Positions 1-9,529 of a DNA stretch of 9,604 bases are shown one piece after another (position 1 is the stretch's first letter; each line of letters starts with the position of its first letter). A program made the translations under genes and the position numbers. Source of the stretch: Anaerolineales bacterium (GTDB lineage: Bacteria; Chloroflexota; Anaerolineae; Anaerolineales; DRMV01); NCBI GenBank assembly GCA_015494815.1, contig WGAK01000228.1, forward strand, positions 1 through 9,604, given 5' to 3'. The notes beneath the pieces are model-generated. The model was not told where the DNA came from, searched no databases, and worked only from the letters and a program-made list of their open reading frames with translations.

Positions 1-2900
<2,900 letters not shown>

Positions 2901-2904
<4 letters not shown>

Positions 2905-3575
2905 GGCGCGCCTCCCGCGGTGGGGGGGACATCCGGCCGTTGCGCGGCGGCTGCGGCGCCTTGCAGCGCCCGCCGGGTGAGGACCGCGGCCATGGCCCGC
3001 CGGTAGGCCGCGCTGCCGCGCACATCATCCTTGGGGCGGGTTTGTGCGGCCACGGCCTCGGCGACGGCCTGCCAGGTCGTCGGCGTCGCAGGCCGGCCCA
3101 CGAAAATCTCCAGCCCCTGGGGCACGAACACGGGGCGCGGGCTCACGCCGGTGAGGGCCACCCGTAGCCCGGCCACCTGCCCGGCCGCATCCAACCGCAA
3201 CGCGGCCGCGACATACACGATGGGCTCGTCGGTGGGCGCGCGGGCCACCCAATCGGCCGCGTGTGGGGCCAGGGGGAGAGGCACCGCGACCTGCGCCCAG
3301 GTGCGGGCGCGCTTCAGGGCCTGGGCATAGGGCTGGGCCGCGGCGTGGGCGTCCGCCACCTGGGCATCCAGCACCACCAGGTTGGCCGCCCAGGCCGGGG
3401 CCAACTGGGGCGTGCGCAGGGCCTGGGCCACGGTGGTCTGGTTGCGCTGCTGCCAGGTGACCCACCGCAGCAACGGCCGACGCACAAACGCGGGCGCGCT
3501 GGGGTCGTGGGCCACCGCGTCCAAAAGGCGGTCGGCCGCCACCTGCCAGAAAGCGGTCGGCATTGCCGAAGACAT
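2901..3575 (-). CDS. Short, degenerate FAD-domain subunit of the molybdenum hydroxylase (YgfM-like)
   Basis: 224-residue protein related to the FAD subunits of molybdenum hydroxylases, which normally pass electrons from the Fe-S clusters to NAD or another acceptor. The C-terminal half is clear: residues 118-205 fit the CO-dehydrogenase flavoprotein C-terminal domain (IVYVAAALRLDAAG, then RVALTGVSPRPV, then DDVRGSAAYRR). Residues 40-72 (WQQRNQTTVAQ ... NLVVLDAQV) line up with the usual IRNxGTIGGN ... LLALDAxV segment, but the glycines are lost. The N-terminal lobe with the AGGT/AGGS flavin-pyrophosphate loop is absent; the family is usually 255-295 residues. The first ATG at 3620 and the one at 3581 are less likely: GGAGG sits one base before 3581 but seven before 3575, so 3575 is chosen. 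It lies 66 bases after the deaminase gene and overlaps the next gene by four bases, so the pair is translationally coupled. Family assignment is good; FAD binding is doubtful. Confidence 0.85.
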
Positions 3576-3641
3576 AACCATACCTCCACAGCGAGCCGGC
3601 CTCAGGGCAGGCCCGAGCATCCCGCGGCCGGGACGCGTGCC

Positions 3642-5024
3642 TCAAGCCAGCAGTTCGGCCGCCAGGCGGTTGTGTTCCCGCACCAAACGGGGCAGGTCCA
3701 CGGTGGTCAAACGGCCCTCGCGCACCACCACCCGGCCGCCCACCACGGTGTAGTCCACCCGCACGGGGGAAGCCAGCACCAGCGCGGCCACGGGGTCGTG
3801 CAGCGCGCCCGCGTACTCCAGCCGCTCCAGGCGCACGGCGAAGAAATCGGCGGCCTTGCCGACCTCCAGCGCGCCCAGGTCGGACCGGCCCAGCACGGCC
3901 GCGCCGCCGCGGGTGCCCAGTTCCAGGGCCTGCCGCGCGCTGAGCAGGGGCGGCGCGTCGCTGCCGCTGCGCGAAAAGCCCAGCACCCCGGACCGCACCC
4001 GGGCCAGCAGCATGGCCTGGCGCACTTCGGCCAGCATGTGCGAACTGTCGTTGCTCGCGGAGCCGTCCACGCCCAGGCCGACCTTCACCCCGGCCATGAG
4101 CATCTCGTAGAGGGGCATGATGCCCGAACCCAAGCGCATGTTGGATGTGGGGCAGTGGGCCACGCCGGTGCCCGTGGCCGCGTAGGTCGCGATTTCCTCG
4201 GGCTGCACATAGATGGAGTGCGCGAACCAGACATCGGGCCCCAACCAGCCCAGGTCCTCCATGTATTCCACGGGGCGACGGCCAAAGGTTTCTAAGCAGA
4301 ACGCCTCTTCGTCCTCGGTCTCGGCCAGGTGGGTGTGCAGCCGCACGCCATAGGCCCGGGCCAGGCGCGCGGACTCCCGCATCAGGTCCCCCGTCACGCT
4401 GAAGGGCGAGCAGGGCGCGAGCACGATTTGGCGCATGGAGCCCGGCCGCGGGTCGTGGTACTGCTCGATGAGGCGTTGGGAGTCGCGCAGGATGAAGTCC
4501 TCGTCTTCTACCACGCTGTCGGGGGGCAGCCCGCCCTGGCTTTCGCCCAGGCTCATGGAGCCTCGCGACGCGTGCAGGCGCAGACCGACTTGAGCCGCGG
4601 CCTCGATTTCGTCGTCCAGCCGCGCGCCATTGGGGAAGATGTACAGATGGTCGAACGCGGTGGTCGTGCCCGAGAGGGCCAGCTCGGCCAGGGCAATCTG
4701 GGTAGAAACCCGAATGTGATCGGGCCGCATACGGGCCCAGATGGGGTAGAGGGTCTTGAGCCACCGGAAGAGGTTGGCATCTTGCGCGCCGGGCACGGCC
4801 CGGGTGAGGGTCTGATAGAAGTGGTGGTGGGTGTTGACCAGCCCGGGCGCGACGATGTAGCCCCGCAAATCCAGGATTTCGTCCGCGGTGGGGGGCAGGG
4901 TCGCGGTGGGGCCGACGGCCTCGATGAAGCCGTCACGGATGAACAGGCCGCCGTCGGGAATTTCGCGGCGCCGGTCGTCCATGGTCACCAGCAGGTCCGC
5001 GTGGCGCACGAGCAGCGTAGGCAT
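3642..5024 (-). CDS. Amidohydrolase, 8-oxoguanine deaminase type
   Basis: 460-residue amidohydrolase of the AtzA/TrzN/SsnA group, closest in motifs to 8-oxoguanine deaminase (older label: hydroxydechloroatrazine ethylaminohydrolase). The expected reaction is 8-oxoguanine plus water to uric acid plus ammonia. Metal and catalytic residues are all present: H66 and H68 in NTHHHFYQ, H232 and E235 in LHTHLAETEDE, H269 in WFAHSIY and D320 in GLGVDGSASND. Subgroup motifs such as ASRGSMSLG (152-160) and LAPCSPFSVT (202-211) support the narrower call. There is a short N-terminal beta segment and a C-terminal urease-like composite domain, and the length is full for the family. The start has GGAGG six bases upstream. 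It is the first gene of the operon with the two hydroxylase subunits, which fits a purine route to uric acid. Guanine deaminase or another aminopurine/triazine deaminase cannot be excluded. Confidence 0.92.
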   Translation of the reverse strand: MPTLLVRHADLLVTMDDRRREIPDGGLFIRDGFIEAVGPTATLPPTADEILDLRGYIVAPGLVNTHHHFYQTLTRAVPGAQDANLFRWLKTLYPIWARMRPDHIRVSTQIALAELALSGTTTAFDHLYIFPNGARLDDEIEAAAQVGLRLHASRGSMSLGESQGGLPPDSVVEDEDFILRDSQRLIEQYHDPRPGSMRQIVLAPCSPFSVTGDLMRESARLARAYGVRLHTHLAETEDEEAFCLETFGRRPVEYMEDLGWLGPDVWFAHSIYVQPEEIATYAATGTGVAHCPTSNMRLGSGIMPLYEMLMAGVKVGLGVDGSASNDSSHMLAEVRQAMLLARVRSGVLGFSRSGSDAPPLLSARQALELGTRGGAAVLGRSDLGALEVGKAADFFAVRLERLEYAGALHDPVAALVLASPVRVDYTVVGGRVVVREGRLTTVDLPRLVREHNRLAAELLA

Positions 5025-5053
5025 GATGGTCCTCCAGGCAGGGCGATGACCTC

Positions 5054-5059
5054 ATTATA
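5054..5059 (-). promoter_or_regulatory. Promoter -10 box of the purine-oxidation operon
   Basis: An exact TATAAT on the minus strand, 29 bases before the deaminase start codon and inside the only sizeable spacer upstream of it. No good -35 hexamer is seen at 16-18 bases. A TTGTGT lies 21 bases upstream, directly after the T-run of the preceding terminator. The expected transcript would start near 5047 and have a leader of roughly 23 bases carrying the GGAGG. No operator-like palindrome is visible. Confidence 0.6.
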
Positions 5060-5084
5060 CCGAACCGTGCGGTGCGCGACACAC

Positions 5085-5127
5085 AAAAGCCCTGCCCGGC
5101 GAGGCCACCAGGGCCCGCGGGCAGGGC
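5085..5127 (-). terminator. Rho-independent terminator after maeB
   Basis: A 10-base perfect stem (GCCCTGCCCG at 5118-5127 as read on the minus strand, pairing with CGGGCAGGGC at 5089-5098) with a 19-base loop is followed on the minus strand by TTTTGTGTGT. It begins 26 bases past the maeB stop, so maeB transcription should end here, separating it from the purine operon. The T-run is short but the stem is very GC-rich. Confidence 0.8.
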
Positions 5128-5152
5128 CGACCCATCCGCCGCGTGGACAAGG

Positions 5153-7420
5153 CTATGCCGCTTCGCCGCGGCGCGCCGCGTCCAGCACGGCCACGGCCAC
5201 GATGTTGACGATGTCGCGCACCTGGTCGCCCGTCTGCAGCACGTGCACGGGCGCGCCCATGCCCAGCAAGATGGGGCCGATGGCCTCGGCCTTGCCCAGC
5301 CGGGCCAGCAGTTTGTAGGCGATGTTGGCCGCCTCCAGGTCGGGGAAGACCAGCACATTGGCGTCCTTGACCCGGCTGAAGGGGTAACGCTCTTCGACGA
5401 TGTCGGCCACCACCGCGGTGTCGGCCTGCATCTCGCCGTCCACGGTCAGGTCGGGGGCCTTCCCGCGGATGAGGTCCACGGCCCGGCGCACCTTCTCGCT
5501 CATGGGGTGCCGCGTGCTGCCGAAGTTGCTGAACGACAGCAGCGCGACGCGCGGCTCCAGGCCCAACTGGCGGGCGAAGTCCGCGGCCAGCAGCGCGATG
5601 TCGGCCAGGTCTTCCGCGCTGGGGTCAATGTTCACCGTGGCGTCGGTGAAGATGTAGACCTTCTTGCCCACAATCATGATGTAGGCCCCCGCGGCCAGGC
5701 GGCTGCCCGGCGCGGTGTGGTGAATTTGCAGCGCGGGCCGAATGACCTCGGGGTACTCGTAGGTCAGGCCCGAGACCGCCGCGTCCGCGTCGCCCATGTA
5801 GACCATCATGGGCGCGAGCACGTTGGGGTCATGCAGCAACTTGTAGGCCCGCTTGAGGGTCACGCCCTTACGCTGGCGCAGTTTGTAGAGCGCCCGCGCG
5901 TAATCGTCCTTGCACGCGCAGGTTTCGGGGTCCACGATGGTGGGCTCGAAGCGCAGGCCCAGGCGCCCAATCTTTTCGCGGATGACCGCCTCGCGGCCGA
6001 TGAGGATGGGCTGCGCAATGCCCTCTTCGGCCACCTGGGCCGCGGCCCGCAAAATCTTCTCCTCTTCACCTTCCGCGAAGACCACCCGCTTGGCCGGTTT
6101 GACCTGCCGGGCACTGTTGATGAAGAAGTGGCGGATGTGCTCGCCCTTGCCCTGCCGCAGGGCCAGTTGCTCGCGATATTCGTCCAGGTCAATGTGCTTG
6201 CGGGCCACGCCGGTTTCCATCGCGGCCTTGGCCACCGCCGGCGCCACCCACAGCAACACCCGCGGGTCGAAGGGCTTGGGGATGATGTACTCGGGGCCGA
6301 AGTGCAGGCTTTCCAGGCCGTAGGCCCGCAGCACGCTATCGGGCACGTCTTCCTTGGCCAGCGCGGCCAGCGCGTAGGCCGCGGCCAGTTTCATCTCGTC
6401 GTTGATGGCCCGCGCCCGCACATCCAGCGCGCCGCGGAAGATGAACGGGAAGCCCAGCACATTGTTCACCTGGTTGGGGTAGTCCGAGCGGCCCGTGGCC
6501 ATGATGGCGTCGGGCCGGGCCTCCTTGGCCACTTCGTAGGGGATTTCGGGGTCCGGGTTGGCCATGGCGAAGATGATGGGGTTCTCGGCCATGCTCTTGA
6601 CCATCTCGGGCGTGACCACCCCGGCCACCGACAGGCCGTAGAACACATCCGCGCCCTTCATCGCGTCGGCCAACGTGCGCGCATCGGTCTCGACCGCGAA
6701 CTCTTCCTTGTACGGGTTCATGCGCTCGGTGCGGCCCTTGTAGATGACCCCGCGGCTGTCCACCATGATGATGTTCTCTTTGCGCACCCCCAACTTGATG
6801 GCCAACTTGGCGCAGGCCATGGCCGAGGCGCCCGCGCCCGAAATCACCATCTTCACATCCTCGGCCTTCTTACCGGCCAACTCCAGCGCGTTCAGCAGGG
6901 CCGCGCCCGAAATGATGGCCGTGCCATGCTGGTCATCGTGAAAGACCGGGATGTCCAGCATGGCCTTGAGTTTTTCCTCGATGTAAAAACACTCGGGGGC
7001 CTTGATGTCTTCCAGGTTGATGCCGCCGAAAGTCGGGGCAATCGCGGCCACCACCCGGATGAACTCGTCGGGGTCCGTGGTGTCCACCTCGATGTCGAAC
7101 ACATCAATATCCGCGAAGCGCTTGAACAGCACACCCTTGCCTTCCATCACCGGCTTGGAGGCCAGTGCGCCCCGGTTGCCCAGCCCCAGAATGGCCGTGC
7201 CGTTGGAAATCACCGCCACCAGGTTGCCCTTGGCGGTGTATTCGTACGCGGTTTCGGGGTCTTTCTCGATTTCCAACACCGGATACGCCACCCCCGGCGA
7301 ATAGGCCAGCGACAAATCCCGCTGGGTGCTCAGGGGTTTGGTAGGCTTGACCTCAATCTTGCCCGGCCGACCGTCCAATTTATGGTAGGCCAGGGCTTCT
7401 TCTCGGGTAATCTTGGCCAT
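5153..7420 (-). CDS. maeB: NADP-type malic enzyme with C-terminal phosphotransacetylase-like domain
   Basis: 755-residue MaeB, the full length for this two-domain family. It decarboxylates malate to pyruvate with reduction of NAD(P), joining the TCA cycle to gluconeogenesis and acetyl-CoA supply. Residues 1 to about 425 are malic enzyme: YSPGVAYP (catalytic Y40), ASKPVMEGKG (catalytic Lys near K95), metal ligands in NLEDIKAPE (E137, D138) and FHDDQHGTA (D162), the dinucleotide fold GAGASA (195-200), then MANPDPEI and SDYPNQVNN. Residues about 430-750 are the phosphotransacetylase-like domain (VVFAEGEEEKILRAA, SFSNFGSTRHP, VDGEMQADTA, ANVLVFPDLEAANIAYKLL). In studied homologues this part has no transferase activity and binds acetyl-CoA as an allosteric inhibitor. 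AAGGAGG lies five bases before the start. The gene is alone between a divergent promoter region and a terminator. NAD versus NADP preference cannot be settled by eye. Confidence 0.97.
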   Translation of the reverse strand: MAKITREEALAYHKLDGRPGKIEVKPTKPLSTQRDLSLAYSPGVAYPVLEIEKDPETAYEYTAKGNLVAVISNGTAILGLGNRGALASKPVMEGKGVLFKRFADIDVFDIEVDTTDPDEFIRVVAAIAPTFGGINLEDIKAPECFYIEEKLKAMLDIPVFHDDQHGTAIISGAALLNALELAGKKAEDVKMVISGAGASAMACAKLAIKLGVRKENIIMVDSRGVIYKGRTERMNPYKEEFAVETDARTLADAMKGADVFYGLSVAGVVTPEMVKSMAENPIIFAMANPDPEIPYEVAKEARPDAIMATGRSDYPNQVNNVLGFPFIFRGALDVRARAINDEMKLAAAYALAALAKEDVPDSVLRAYGLESLHFGPEYIIPKPFDPRVLLWVAPAVAKAAMETGVARKHIDLDEYREQLALRQGKGEHIRHFFINSARQVKPAKRVVFAEGEEEKILRAAAQVAEEGIAQPILIGREAVIREKIGRLGLRFEPTIVDPETCACKDDYARALYKLRQRKGVTLKRAYKLLHDPNVLAPMMVYMGDADAAVSGLTYEYPEVIRPALQIHHTAPGSRLAAGAYIMIVGKKVYIFTDATVNIDPSAEDLADIALLAADFARQLGLEPRVALLSFSNFGSTRHPMSEKVRRAVDLIRGKAPDLTVDGEMQADTAVVADIVEERYPFSRVKDANVLVFPDLEAANIAYKLLARLGKAEAIGPILLGMGAPVHVLQTGDQVRDIVNIVAVAVLDAARRGEAA

Positions 7421-7487
7421 GACGACCTCCTTCTGCCAGCAAAGAAAAAGGACGACCCACGGTGCCAGGTGTCTCCACCCTTGCCAT
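7380..7487 (-). CDS. Possible 35-residue upstream ORF overlapping the maeB start
   Basis: A short minus-strand frame starts at ATG 7487 with an excellent AAGGAGGG nine bases upstream and stops at TAA 7382-7380, 40 bases inside maeB and in a different frame. The peptide begins MARVETPGTV and ends RRSPGLP; I recognise no domain. If translated, ribosomes would run over the maeB ribosome-binding site and start, which could lower or couple maeB expression. It may be chance, since purine-rich runs are common near starts. Position and ribosome-binding site are seen; function is inference. Confidence 0.3.
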   Translation of the reverse strand: MARVETPGTVGRPFSLLAEGGRHGQDYPRRSPGLP

Positions 7488-7531
7488 GCCGGGGGCCCTC
7501 CTTGCGTTTCAGAATGCTACAACACCATGCT

Positions 7532-7537
7532 TATAAT
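7532..7537 (+). promoter_or_regulatory. Promoter -10 box for glycerate kinase, possibly bidirectional
   Basis: An exact TATAAT lies 25 bases before the glycerate kinase ATG, giving a predicted leader of about 19 bases. No clear -35 is seen at the usual distance; a TG lies two bases upstream rather than one, so it is not a textbook extended -10. The same bases read TATTAT on the minus strand (7539-7534), so this AT island could also serve maeB, about 114 bases from its start. The rest of 7421-7562 holds the possible maeB upstream ORF and no other recognised element. Confidence 0.55.
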
Positions 7538-7562
7538 AGGGTCGCGAGGCGGAAAACGAAAG

Positions 7563-8945
7563 ATGACGAAGCGCGTGATATCAGGCTTGGAAAAGGCCGG
7601 GCCCCTGGCCGCGGCCCTGGATGCCATCTTGCGCGCGGCCCTGGCCGCGGTGGACCCCGAGGCCGCGGTCCGGCGGGTGCTGCACCGGCAGGGGGACACC
7701 CTCCGGGTGCGACCGGCGCGCGCCGCGACGAGCGGGTTCACCCACGACCTGGGGCAGGGCCGCGTGTACCTGCTGGGCGTGGGCAAGGCGGCCTATCCCA
7801 TGACCCGCGCGGCCTGGGCTGTGCTAAGCGACCGGGTGGCGGGCTGCCTCATGGTCACCAAAGACGGCCACGGCGGGCCGACCTGGCCCGGCTGCGCGCT
7901 GCTGGAAGCCGGCCATCCCCTGCCCGACGCGCGCAGCCTCGCCGCGGCCCAACAGGTGCGCGGGCTGCTGCGTGCCACCACCTCCGCCGACCTGGTAGTG
8001 GTGCTGCTTTCGGGCGGCGGCTCCGCATTGCTCAGCGCGCCCGTGCCCGGCGTCACCCTGACCGACCTGCAGGCCCTCACCCAGGCCCTGCTGGCCAGCG
8101 GCGCGACCATCCATGAGGTCAACGCGGTGCGCAAGCACCTGGACCAGGTCAAAGGCGGCGGCCTGGCCCGCTGGGCCGCGCCGGCGCGGGTGCTGACCTT
8201 GGTGCTCTCGGATGTGCTGGGCGACGACCTGAGCGTCATCGCGTCGGGCCCCACCGCGCCCGACCCCAGCACCTACGCGGACGCGTGGGCCGTGCTGCAG
8301 CGGTACGGCCTGACCGCCGCCCTTCCGCCGGGGGTGCGCGCCCACCTGCAGGCCGGGCTCGCGGGCCGCGCGGCCGAAACGGCCAAGCCCGGCGACGCGG
8401 TCTTCCGCCGCGCGGCCTGGTTCATCGTGGGCAGCGTGCGCCACGCGGCCCAAGCCGCGGCCCAGGCGGCTGCGGCCCAGGGCTGGCACCACGCGGTGCT
8501 GAGCACCACGGTGCAAGGCGAGGCCCGGGAGGTAGGCCGGGTGCTGGCCGCGGTGTTGCACGAAATGGCCCGCCACCAACGCCCCTGGCCCCGTCCCGCG
8601 TGCGCGGTGGTGGGCGGCGAGACCACCGTCACCTTAGGGACCAACCCCGGCCGGGGCGGGCGCAACCAGGAACTGGCCCTGGCCGCGGTGGAACCCCTGG
8701 CCGGGCTGCCGCGCGTGGCCCTGGTGGCCTTTGCCACCGACGGCACCGATGGCCCCACCGACGCCGCGGGCGCGGTGGTCACCGGCGAGACCTGGGCCCA
8801 GGCGCGCGGCCAGGGCCTGAACCCGCGAGATTATCTGGCCCGCCACGACGCGTACACCTTCTTCGCCCGCGTGGGCGGCCTGCTGCGCCCCGGCCCCACC
8901 CGCACCAATGTCAACGACCTGACCCTGCTGTGCACCGCGCCGTAG
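7563..8945 (+). CDS. gckA: Class II glycerate kinase (DUF4147 plus MOFRL domains)
   Basis: 460-residue glycerate kinase of the GckA/TtuD family, unrelated to the GlxK type; most studied members form 2-phosphoglycerate from glycerate and ATP. Older databases call it hydroxypyruvate reductase. Residues about 15-260 form the first domain, with GVGKAAYPM (72-80, K75), TKDGHGG (99-105), LLSGGGSAL (148-156), NAVRKHLDQVKGGGLA (187-202) and SDVLGDDLSVIASGPT (216-231). The MOFRL domain (about 355-455) has VVGGETTVT, GRGGRNQELAL, ATDGTDGPTDAAGA and NVNDL near the end. The start at 7563 is chosen because translation from there fits the family N-terminus; the frame is open farther upstream, but the next upstream ATG (7527) would lie before the predicted transcript start. 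No strong ribosome-binding site precedes it: GAAAG touches the ATG and GAGG is 13 bases away. Probably a single-gene transcript feeding glycerate into lower glycolysis. Confidence 0.93.
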   Translation: MTKRVISGLEKAGPLAAALDAILRAALAAVDPEAAVRRVLHRQGDTLRVRPARAATSGFTHDLGQGRVYLLGVGKAAYPMTRAAWAVLSDRVAGCLMVTKDGHGGPTWPGCALLEAGHPLPDARSLAAAQQVRGLLRATTSADLVVVLLSGGGSALLSAPVPGVTLTDLQALTQALLASGATIHEVNAVRKHLDQVKGGGLARWAAPARVLTLVLSDVLGDDLSVIASGPTAPDPSTYADAWAVLQRYGLTAALPPGVRAHLQAGLAGRAAETAKPGDAVFRRAAWFIVGSVRHAAQAAAQAAAAQGWHHAVLSTTVQGEAREVGRVLAAVLHEMARHQRPWPRPACAVVGGETTVTLGTNPGRGGRNQELALAAVEPLAGLPRVALVAFATDGTDGPTDAAGAVVTGETWAQARGQGLNPRDYLARHDAYTFFARVGGLLRPGPTRTNVNDLTLLCTAP

Positions 8946-8954
8946 CATCGCGCA

Positions 8955-8978
8955 CCGCGCCCAAATTTGGGGCTGCGG
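8955..8978 (+). terminator. Imperfect hairpin after glycerate kinase
   Basis: Seven bases past the stop codon is a 12-base palindrome (CCCAAATTTGGG, 8960-8971), flanked by CCGC and GCGG that extend the stem with small bulges. No T-run follows, so it is at best a weak or factor-assisted terminator. It could instead be a protein-binding palindrome. The following 18 bases (8979-8996) show nothing. Confidence 0.3.
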
Positions 8979-8996
8979 CGGCTCGACATGATAGTC

Positions 8997-9109
8997 GTCA
9001 GCGGTCGGGCGGCAGGCCCCAGCGGGTAGCAGGGAGCAGGGAGCGGGGAGAAGGCGTCCGCGCATTCGCAGACTCGCCCATTCGCTCGCCCATCCGCATA
9101 TCCGCTCGC
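8997..9109 (+). repeat. Composite intergenic repeat, copy A
   Basis: Three parts in order. The head begins GTCAGCGG and runs to CCAGCGGG. It leads into four phased 7-base units of the form AGCRGGK (9021-9048). After the junction AAGGCGT come 8-base units of the form YCGCNNNN (9058-9109: six full units and one half-unit of four bases, starting with CCGCGCAT). It shares this order with copy B at 9255. No credible protein is encoded: the open frames across it are repeat translations without ribosome-binding sites. Confidence 0.8.
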
Positions 9110-9111
9110 GT

Positions 9112-9254
9112 GTCATTGCGAGGGCGCGCAGCGCCCGGTAGGGGCGACCGGCCGGTCGCCCCCTGGCGTGGCCGAAAGGGGGCCTTGCTGCCTCGTGGAA
9201 ACGCCCAGGCCCTCGGCGGGCCTACGCAGGAGATGGCTTCGCCGCTTGGCAGCG
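9112..9254. repeat. Hairpin-rich repeat block between the two composite copies
   Basis: The block begins with GTCATTGCGAGG (9112-9123), the opening of a dispersed intergenic repeat I know from many bacterial genomes, and ends with GGAGATGGCTTCGCCGC (9229-9245), which resembles the reverse-complement end of the same family. Between them are three inverted repeats: GGGCGC/GCGCCC with a 3-base loop (9122-9136), a 22-base perfect palindrome (9141-9162, listed separately), and AGGCCC/GGGCCT with a 5-base loop (9207-9223). No gene is supported on either strand. Several stems could help end glycerate kinase transcription. Confidence 0.7.
9141..9162. repeat. 22-base perfect palindrome
   Basis: GGGGCGACCGG is followed immediately by its exact reverse complement CCGGTCGCCCC, making an 11-base-pair perfect inverted repeat without spacer. 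It sits inside the repeat block and is preceded by GTA, as in the dispersed GTAGGGGCG-type intergenic hairpins I recall from Chloroflexi and cyanobacteria. Single-strand folding would need the central bases as a loop. Confidence 0.85.
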
Positions 9255-9396
9255 GTCAGCGAACAGGCGTCAGGCGCCAGCGGGCGGCGGGGAGCAAGGA
9301 GAAAGCATCCGCGCATCCGCCTTCCCGCTTTACCGCCTTACCGCTTTACCGCCTTATCGCCTTACCGCTTTATCGCCCCTCCGCCCATTCGCCCGC
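9255..9396 (+). repeat. Composite intergenic repeat, copy B
   Basis: Same plan as copy A: a GTCAGCG head through CCAGCGGG, a shorter run of 7-base units (9279-9306: AGCGGGC, GGCGGGG, AGCAAGG, AGAAAGC), the CCGCGCAT junction, then 8-base units. It differs from A by scattered substitutions and by about one fewer 7-base unit. The octamer tail is longer and more regular. The pair flanks the hairpin block at 9112-9254 in direct orientation. Confidence 0.8.
9309..9396 (+). repeat. Octamer tandem array, 11 units in perfect phase
   Basis: Eleven consecutive 8-base units, each beginning YCGC, cover 88 bases without a phase break. The core (9325-9372) alternates CCGCTTTA with CCGCCTTA or TCGCCTTA, two near-identical variants. 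The array ends 34 bases before the -10 box of the glutamate dehydrogenase promoter. It is too short-period, with no spacers, to be a CRISPR array, and a period of 8 would shift reading frame with every unit, so it is non-coding. Confidence 0.85.
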
Positions 9397-9430
9397 CCCA
9401 ACTGCGCGCGCCGCGCGGCCATATTTTGCC

Positions 9431-9436
9431 TATAAT
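9431..9436 (+). promoter_or_regulatory. Promoter -10 box for glutamate dehydrogenase
   Basis: An exact TATAAT, preceded by ATTTTGCC in an otherwise very GC-rich stretch. The region 17 bases upstream is GCGCCG-like, so no -35 match exists. The predicted transcript starts near 9443 and leaves a leader of about 87 bases before the gdhA start. Confidence 0.6.
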
Positions 9437-9494
9437 GAAAATGAACGCCGTTCTCCCCCGGCCCCATCGTCGCCCTCATCGCCTCCGCGGGTGA
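9435..9494 (+). CDS. Possible short leader ORF before gdhA
   Basis: A frame of 19 residues from ATG 9435, or 17 from ATG 9441, ends in RPHRRPHRLRG and stops 35 bases before gdhA. It is rich in Arg, His and Pro. ATG 9435 overlaps the -10 box and ATG 9441 is close to the predicted transcript start, so translation would need a nearly leaderless transcript. There is no ribosome-binding site. The Arg/His content may simply reflect the CATCG-rich sequence. A role in attenuation is speculation. Confidence 0.15.
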   Translation: MKMNAVLPRPHRRPHRLRG

Positions 9495-9529
9495 TTACGC
9501 TTTGCCATCTTGCACAAAGGAGGCCGACG

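Noticed and set aside
3579..3620. Upstream ATG starts for the FAD subunit at 3620 and 3581
   Set aside because: GGAGG is one base from the 3581 ATG, and the 3620 ATG has no site. The added residues do not restore the missing flavin loop.
3025..4764. 579-codon minus-strand frame across the deaminase and FAD genes
   Set aside because: It overlaps two well-supported genes in another frame, and its Gly/Arg/Pro-rich translation has no family motif.
7440..7480. Riboswitch or attenuator in the maeB leader
   Set aside because: Only a 4-base-pair GGTG/CACC stem with a GAGA loop and a T-rich stretch farther on are visible. They do not form a convincing switch or terminator.
7413..7562. N-terminal extension of glycerate kinase upstream of 7563
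   Set aside because: It would start inside maeB and before the TATAAT box, and the extra 50 residues do not resemble the family.
5072..8116. 1014-codon open frame on the plus strand
   Set aside because: It covers the antisense of maeB, the terminator and part of glycerate kinase in the wrong frame. It has no ribosome-binding site and no recognisable fold.
9309..9396. CRISPR array
   Set aside because: The units are 8 bases long with no spacers, and no cas gene is nearby.
8634..9494. Open frames within the repeat region on both strands (160, 67 and 108 codons)
   Set aside because: They translate tandem repeats and hairpins, lack ribosome-binding sites and have no family resemblance.
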